Part shown: positions 57,974-64,000 of the stretch, one piece after another | How positions within the stretch are numbered: position 1 is the first letter of the stretch | Layout of the letters: each line of letters opens with the position of its first letter | From: Lepidodermella squamata | Lineage: Eukaryota > Gastrotricha | DNA: 64,000 bases | NCBI GenBank assembly: GCA_047495785.1 | Contig: JBLDXI010000011.1 | Coordinates: 1,054,001-1,118,000 of the forward strand | Direction: 5' to 3' | Program-made: the position numbers and the translations under genes | Notes under the pieces: model-generated | The model's database searches: none | What the model was told of the DNA's origin: nothing | What the model saw: the letters and a program-made list of their open reading frames with translations, nothing else

Positions 57974-58983
57974 AGCTTGTGACGGAGCCGGACGCTGCCT
58001 ACGCCTTGGACATTCAAAGTAGTCCCATTGCCAACTGTGACTTTAATACTGTCGTCGCATGGCTCCAGCGTAGTGAAGTTCGCAAGGTCGGGTGACATAT
58101 GAACAGAAGCGCCGGTATCCAGGAACCACCTGTCGTCATGGGGTGCACCATGGGTTCTCACCATGAATCCGAGTACGAATTCCTCAGACTTGGCCGAGTC
58201 CGAGTCGTTTCTCGTAGCAACTTTCGCGGAGAAAGACTTTCTGCCGCCCGGACGCCCCTTGCCATCATAAGGCTTGGCGCCGCGTGTGTTGGTATTTGGA
58301 GTGCGATTTCTGCAGTCACTTCGCTTGTGGCCGGTTTTGCCGCAATTGTGACACTTTCCTTTGAAACCGGAGGCGGCAACGAAAGCCATCTCCGTTGGGG
58401 CGTTATCCCGTCCTCGTGTCAACGTCCATTCTTCTGCCATAAGAGCCTCCTGGCATTGACCGGAAGATAGTTTCTCCTTGTGCCGTAAGACGGTTGCGAT
58501 GGTGCTGTATCTCGCCGGTAGGCTTTGTAGAAGGTACTCGATCTTTTGTTGGTCGTCAATGGCCTTTTCAATTACGTTGAGTTGGGCGACAAGGCTGTAA
58601 AGCCTTCGAACAAGATCAGTAATCGTTTCGGAAGACCGCATCTTAAGTTCCGACAATTGTTGTTTCAGGTGCGTGGCCCGAGAAGCGGATTTGGCCTCGA
58701 AATGAGCCGTTAGGGCCTCCCAGGTCGTCTTCGGAGTGGCGCATTCGGCAACCAAGTAGAGACATTCCGGGGCCACCGCTTGGATGATATAATTTTTTGC
58801 TTGGTGAACGTTGAGCTGTATCGCAGCCTTCTGGTCCGTAGAACCTTCGATGGTAGGCTCGGATTTTAGATAGTCACGCATGCCCTTGCCATCCAGGTGG
58901 GCCAGCATGTATGTCTTCCATGGGATCCAGTCTTCTAACGCCGAGAGACGGAAGACCGGCTTAGAGGTGGAAACCGTGAACAT
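57967..58983 (-). CDS. Copia 2 Gag-protease, 3' truncated
   Basis: 338 aa, open throughout. Residues 1-200 are a copia-type Gag (LSALEDWIPWKTYMLAHL, later MRSSETITDLVRRLYSLVAQL). A zinc knuckle CHNCGKTGHKRSDC follows at about residue 212, then a Gly/Arg/Lys-rich linker and the start of the aspartic protease with RWFLDTGASVHMSPD (Asp-Thr-Gly). The frame stops soon after, and integrase and RT are absent. Not closely related to copia 1. Confidence 0.75.
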   Translation of the reverse strand: MFTVSTSKPVFRLSALEDWIPWKTYMLAHLDGKGMRDYLKSEPTIEGSTDQKAAIQLNVHQAKNYIIQAVAPECLYLVAECATPKTTWEALTAHFEAKSASRATHLKQQLSELKMRSSETITDLVRRLYSLVAQLNVIEKAIDDQQKIEYLLQSLPARYSTIATVLRHKEKLSSGQCQEALMAEEWTLTRGRDNAPTEMAFVAASGFKGKCHNCGKTGHKRSDCRNRTPNTNTRGAKPYDGKGRPGGRKSFSAKVATRNDSDSAKSEEFVLGFMVRTHGAPHDDRWFLDTGASVHMSPDLANFTTLEPCDDSIKVTVGNGTTLNVQGVGSVRLRHKLC

Positions 58984-59041
58984 AACCGGGGAAAATAAAA
59001 TGCCGAAATGAAGAAAAATGAATGAAGACTACTGAAAAGCA

Positions 59042-59053
59042 GGGCCCAAAACC
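59042..59053 (-). promoter_or_regulatory. Primer-binding site of copia 2
   Basis: GGTTTTGGGCCC directly after the LTR end, one base off the copia initiator-Met primer site GGTTATGGGCCC. It supports the LTR boundary. Confidence 0.6.
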
Positions 59054-59248
59054 TGACAGAGTTGCAGTGAGCAGTTTATGAAAAACACAACGAGTGGTAT
59101 TATAACGCCTTATTTTATTGTGTATAATACCGTGTTTATATAGTGGAGTCTGGGCATGCGTATGATTCGGGACTCGTAGGTGACATAAGTAATTAGTAAC
59201 GCGCACGGGGGCTCTTATTATTATGAGAGGATTATATTATTTCTGACA
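59054..59248 (-). repeat. 5' LTR of copia 2
   Basis: 195 bp on the minus strand, TGTCAGAAATAATA...CTCTGTCA, i.e. TG...CA ends. Contains TATATAAAC and AATAAAATAA at promoter and polyadenylation-like spacing. Confidence 0.75.
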
Positions 59249-59249
59249 C

Positions 59250-59645
59250 GTTTCAATCAACTCGTTTTCGCGCACAGTACTAAACCTTGTCTCCAGTCTT
59301 TTGAATTACGGTTTGAAAAAGTGGCGGTTATTCCACGTTCAAGGGTAAAGAGTTGAGGTTGATGCAGACAGGTGACCGTAATCAGGAATAAAAAGATCTA
59401 AAATTATCATGATTGCAAATGAGAATAAAAAGCTGCGGCGCATGATAGCGAGTGCGATAGTAAGAACATGCCACGTGCGCGATGATGATGAGAATCGCGC
59501 GCACGTGCGTTTATGGGTTGCAAATTTCGCATGTGCGCGCATTAGCGATTGCAATTTCAAATTTCTCAGTGAGAATCATCAAGAATTTCTACCCGGGTGG
59601 ATTACGATTCATTGACCCTGTAACAAAAATAATCTTAGCATCACC
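59250..59645. other. Non-coding stretch between copia 2 and MITE
   Basis: Around 59400-59580 there are GCGCGCACGTGCG-type words in loose inverted arrangement. No gene. Confidence 0.35.
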
Positions 59646-59647
59646 AT

Positions 59648-59831
59648 ATCGTTAACGACGCGCCAAAACAACCACTTAGATGACTCATTCGATCGTACTT
59701 TTAGTCGCCTAACGTAATGGTGAAGTACGTCGGGCCTTTTGAGCACCGATTTTATCCTAATTTCGAACGTACTTTCCTCATTAAAATATCTATAATTAGT
59801 AAAGTGGTTGTTTTGGCGCGGTGCTAACGAT
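59648..59831. mobile_element. 185-bp MITE with 31-bp inverted ends
   Basis: The ends read ATCGTTAACGACGCGCCAAA and, reversed, ATCGTTAGCACCGCGCCAAA, both continuing ACAACCACTT. The short centre is non-coding. A flanking AT/TA is a possible 2-bp duplication. Confidence 0.8.
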
Positions 59832-60089
59832 ATAGCGACAGTGTCGAAATTCGAGTTTTTTGGGGGATCTGATTTCATCTGATCCACCTATACGTAACGA
59901 AATGACCAAAAAATAACCGCGGTAAAATACGGTAAAACATTTTGATGCTGGATCTATCGAGCTACCAACCGAGCACGAAGAGACAATATACAGAGACAAT
60001 AGATTATTATAGATTATTAACTAATTAATTTATTGAGTAATAATAAAGCGCGGTGTTTTCTATAGCCTATGCTGTTTATTTAATAGCAA

Positions 60090-60600
60090 CAGCTGTTTTC
60101 GTCCTTGCACCATTTTTTAAGCAGCGGCCCGTTACAAAGCCAAAAACAGGACACCTTTCACGAGAGTACCGTATTGGCAAGCCATTCCGATTCTTTATTT
60201 TTGTTGAAATTATTAGTTCAACAAGAATGCATTTCTTTACACGGTTTATTGTTAAAGCTACTAACAAAATCAAGTGGCGTTTCATTGATTAAACATGTTT
60301 TTTGCCCGAAATTACCAACCGCTTGTTGAGTCGTTTTTGGAGCGATTTTTTCTAAGGGTACGTTTCTTTATTCTCAACAGATTTTGTTGAAAACAAGGCA
60401 AAAAACAGAGACCATTTCTTTATCCATTTATGTTAAAAACGATCAACAGTGCGTATTTCTTTATTCTGATTTTGTTAGTAGCAAAAACAATAATCAGAGG
60501 CATTTCTTTATTCGATTTTTTGCATTAACAAAATCTCGTTTATCAAATGAAGCACTCTGATTTTGTTATTATATTAAATCAATAAAGAAATAGTTAGCTA
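60090..60600 (+). repeat. Dispersed TTTCTTTATT repeat, second copy
   Basis: Shares GTTTCATT...TTAAACATG and GAGTCGTTTTTGGAGCGATT with 44735-44940 and with the inverse copy at 61460-61690. The segment 60352-60600 continues with several TTTCTTTATT words at about 45-bp spacing. Confidence 0.6.
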
Positions 60601-60797
60601 TGTAACTGCTATGGCGACCTGAGAAGTCAATAGAATCGGTAATATTTTGACAGGTTGAATAATTTGGCCTTTGGCCAACTGAAATTTCAGTCGGTATTGA
60701 GAGTCATAATGTTGCGATCGATTAACTTTTCAATTGTTCAAATAGGAAATCAACAGGAAATATTGCAAATCAGCGCGTTTAGGCTATGATATTAAGT

Positions 60798-62290
60798 GTC
60801 GACATTTCAGCCGCGTCAAATCAGCCCGATGTGAAGCGCTCGGCCAAATCAAGACAAAAATGTCAGTTTTTCAGACTCGAAGGTGGAGAAAGCTCTCTCG
60901 CAATAAAAAGTTTCTCTTTTTGGCGACATTTTCGCAGGTGACAAATAAGCAATCAAGCCTAACTTATTATAATATATCACTATGATCCGAATTGTTACCG
61001 ACGGCCACGCTCGTATTACTCGCATTTTAGGCCTTAAAAATAGTTAATCTTTTGCAAAATATTTCGTTCATTTGACGACGTTTCAGCTAGCGACAATAAG
61101 GCATATTAGCCGAAATTTTATCAGAATTTGATCAATTTCATCCGAACTTGAATAAAACTTAGCTCGTAATTCGTCTGTCAATTAAGACTGATATTTCCCT
61201 ATTGCTGGACTGTCGCCAGCGCAAATGTCGCCCAATAGCAATTTCGCATTATTTTGCACCTGCAATATCCTCAAATTGGCACATAATTAATTCATATTAA
61301 AAAAATTGTCTGCGGTTTTGTCGCCAGCTGAAATGTCGCACACCCATATATTAATAGGTATGTTGGCTGGCCTAATGAATCATCATAACTTGGAAAAAAT
61401 TAGCAGAAAATCAGTTATTTTCTCATTATGCCTTCGTTGGGCGGGTCGTTGATGCGTGCGACTTAGAAAAAATCGCTCCAAAAACGACTCGGTAAGTTGT
61501 TGATAATTTTGGGCAAAAAACATGTTTAATGAATGAAACGCTAGCTGATTATTATAGTAGCTGCAACAATAATCAGAATAAAGAAATAATTTCTGGTTGA
61601 ACTAATAATTTCAACAGAAATAAAGAAATGGCCTGTTTATGGCTTGTTTTGTTAATAATTTCATCTCTGTTGGAGATAAAGAAACGCACCCTAAGTCCTA
61701 CGCATTAAGACCCAGCCCAGCGAAGGCAAAAAAAGAAAATGACCTAAAAAATGAATGTGACAATTTGAGAATATTACGAATGTAAAATAGTGCGAAATCG
61801 GTATTCGGCGATATTTGCGCTGGCGACAGTCCAGCAAGGGACAGGTCAGCTTTAATTGACTGTCGAAATCTCAGTTTTAATACAAGTTCGGATCAAATTC
61901 TGATAAAGTTTCCGCTAAATTCCTTCATTGTCGCCATCTGAAATGTTGTCAAATACTTAAACGAACACTTTTGCAAAAGATCTATTAATTTTAGCGTCCG
62001 AAATTATTTCCTCCTTTCCATCGTGGACTGATTTGACGGGGCTGAAATAACGGGGAATTAGGTGGAATTAATTCAAGCGATGCCGTAAAGATTCGTACCA
62101 TGGTGATAACATTTTAATTTTAATAAGTGGGGATGCATTGCTTATTTGTCACCTCCGAAAATGTCGCCAAAAAGAAAAACTTTATATTGCGTGAAAGTTT
62201 ACTCCACATTATATAGTCTGAAAAAGGATATTTTTGTTCTGATTTGACTAAGCGCTTCACATCGGGCTGATTTGACCCGGCTGAAACCCA
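60798..62290. mobile_element. 1.5-kb imperfect foldback element
   Basis: Left arm 60798-61330 and right arm about 61790-62290 are reverse complements at roughly 70-80% identity with scattered indels. Shared blocks include AATCAGCCCGATGTGAAGCG, TTTTTGGCGACATTTTCG, GGTGACAAATAAGCAAT and GCTGGACTGTCGCCAGCGCA. The word GGCGACATTT/TTTCAG recurs within each arm. The centre holds the inverse TTTCTTTATT repeat (61460-61690), probably a later insertion. No coding capacity. Confidence 0.7.
61460..61692 (-). repeat. Dispersed TTTCTTTATT repeat, third copy (inverted)
   Basis: Closest to the copy at 44735-44940: both share the AAACAAGCCATAAACAG block and GCTACTATAATAATCAGC. It begins GGTGCGTTTCTTTATCTCC on the minus strand. 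Confidence 0.7.
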
Positions 62291-63285
62291 GTCGGAAATC
62301 AGTAGACCGAGAAATAGCGGAATGATCGAATTAGGATCGAATAAAGACCTATCAACTATGATCGTGGAAATTAGGTCACAGCTAGACCGAGGCGACCATT
62401 CAAACAGCCCGAATCGTGTAAATTGCGTCTATACCCATAGATCGAGACTCCTCAATCGCCAATAGGTCAGATTTTTTTCAGATTCGGACAAGCCATCGCC
62501 ATTATTCAGCACATGTAATTATTCCACGCAGGCCTAGCCACTTGGAGCAGGCCAGGGTCGTTTTAACAGGATCTAACCAGATCGATCTAGCCAAGGTCGA
62601 CCCACAAGCAGCGATGCTCTGATTTGACCAATAACCGAGCCACGTTCTAGCTCATCAATTTCACACACATGGATCTAAGGCGATAGATCTAGAGATGACC
62701 TACGGCAATATTCAGGTCATAAATTGTCTTGCTCGATTCAAAATTGGTTTGAGTCCAGCACGTGTCGTTATGACGCAGCATTGTTACAGCATCGGATTTC
62801 TGAACTACTTTGAGAATGAAATAAATCTCTCATTTCGCAATTCTTCAACCTAATGTTCAACCGAACTTGTTATTTTTCATCATAATTTTGGTTTGGTTTT
62901 GTTGAGGCTGACTTGCTTTTTTCACTGCTATGCTAAGGGCTAAGGCTATGCTGCTACCTCATCACTCTTAGTTGATAGTATTAGTAAACTTATTATGAAA
63001 CCACATAACCGCTAAACCACATGTAGTTTCTAGTTTTCGAACCCCAATTTAACCGACTGGGCTAAATAAACTTCAGTCACACATTTCATATTTTTAGAAT
63101 GTTATCAATTTCTATGCCGATGTCACGGGCGAGATATGGATAATCGTAATTATCGCGGACTTCCTGCGCGGAAGCGTGGAAATTCGGCCGTAGTACAGGC
63201 TTGAAATGACCGTCTATTTTTTCATGAATTTTGTTAATAATTATTTTTACTTATGCAAATTTCGCGAAATTAAAAAAATCTTATT
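62291..63285. other. No supported gene
   Basis: GATC/TCGATC-rich words around 62330-62700 are loosely repetitive, but no ORF or clear repeat boundary is visible. Confidence 0.35.
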
Positions 63286-63575
63286 CGCTCAAGTTTTATA
63301 TCTATGATCTTATTTGATTTTTGCTCTGTCCAAAGATATAAAACTTGAGCGAATCCGAATTTTTTTTGAATTTCGCGAAATTTGCATTCGCTTGATAATA
63401 CTTTGAGCGAGCTAAAAATAGCTACAAAAAACCTAATAGCTATTTTTAGATTTAGCAGTATCACGCAAAATCCCAATATTACAAGTCAGAAAATTTCGCG
63501 AAATTCGAAAAAAATTCTGATTCGCTCAAGTTTTATATCTTTGGACAGAGCAAAAATCGAATAAGATCATAGTAT
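63286..63575. repeat. Nested small palindromes (TTCGCTCAAGTTTTATATC)
   Basis: The word TTCGCTCAAGTTTTATATC occurs at about 63286 and 63521 in one orientation and at about 63329 in the other, with the attached CTTTGGACAGAGCAAAAATC also inverted. Flanking AATTTCGCGAAATT palindromes recur three times. RNA from here would fold strongly. Confidence 0.7.
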
Positions 63576-63907
63576 TTTTCTCGGAATTTTTCGGCTTAAA
63601 ATGAAAAATTTTACCGTCCTGAAAGACTCTTGAAATGGCGATTTTTCGTAAGCCTGAATCTTCAGCAATTTTCGCCAAATACTAATCGTTTGTCGAATTC
63701 AACCACCGTGAAATCTTGTTGGTAAGAAAAATGCATTTAAACAATATTTTGTTTTATGGTATCAGCAATAATAAAAAATTGAAGTTATTGAATTTTGTTT
63801 CTTGATGCAAACGATGGTTCAAAACTTTGGGCGAATTTCAACGCGAATCTCGATCGAAGTGAAAATGGCAAGTCAATTTTGCAGCTAATTTTTATTTATT
63901 TTTTTAG

Positions 63908-63985
63908 AAAAATGTTTAGGTTCACCGTGCCAAGATAACGTGCTCAATTTCCTTGTCGCCGAGTCAATTCGAGCTCCCATTTCAG
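63908..63985 (+). CDS. Candidate internal exon at the right edge
   Basis: A 78-nt open block between a TTTTTTTAG acceptor and a strong CAG|GTAAGA donor, one frame reading CLGSPCQDNVLNFLVAESIR. Such a donor is the best in this part of the window. Whether it belongs to a host gene continuing past 64000 cannot be seen. Confidence 0.3.
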
Positions 63986-64000
63986 GTAAGACCCAGTGAT

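Overview
The window is nuclear DNA from an invertebrate animal. It shows spliced genes with small GT-AG introns (about 50-130 bp, acceptors often TTTCAG-like), interstitial TTAGGG repeats and a dense, layered load of animal-type transposable elements. Small introns recall nematodes or other compact invertebrate genomes, but I cannot name the species. Almost everything recognisable is a mobile element or a repeat. The clearest non-transposon gene is a small secreted cysteine-rich protein.

Layout. 0.6-1.6 kb: an intact four-exon gene (minus strand) for a secreted, Cys- and Ser/Thr-rich protein. 1.6-11.7 kb: sparse sequence with an interstitial telomeric tract, one acidic Gly-rich ORF, a tRNA-like fold, a broken MULE transposase and zinc-finger transposase debris. 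11.733-18.241 kb: what appears to be a complete 6.5-kb DNA transposon. It has 30-bp inverted ends, an ATCC direct repeat on both sides, subterminal GTAC-rich arrays, a PB1-domain ORF and a multi-exon DDE-like transposase whose splice phases all agree. 18.3-19.19 kb: Ty3-like LTR/integrase debris. 19.187-43.486 kb: a head-to-tail array of almost identical 3.38-kb units. Each full unit carries the secreted Cys-rich gene, a LINE tail and a 301-bp MITE. Four array copies of the gene are intact, two share the same 7-bp frameshift and two are truncated. A Penelope-like element with a hammerhead-type ribozyme motif has landed in unit 7.

43.5-48 kb: MITEs and a broken hAT transposase. 48.8-51 kb: a minus-strand LINE (gag-like ORF1 and ORF2 tail) with a second hammerhead-like motif in front of ORF1. 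51.03-55.2 kb: a Ty1/copia element with a 5' LTR and one long, damaged gag-pol, fused to another LINE RT fragment (55.2-56.3 kb). 57.2-58.0 kb: two inverted pieces of one membrane-protein-like gene. 57.97-59.25 kb: a second copia, 5' LTR to protease only, minus strand. 59.6-62.3 kb: a 185-bp MITE and a 1.5-kb imperfect foldback. A possible host exon with a consensus donor lies at the right edge.

The two things most worth attention are (i) the 6.5-kb transposon, which I cannot place in a superfamily, and (ii) the recently amplified secreted-protein array, whose gene is visible only after splicing four small exons.
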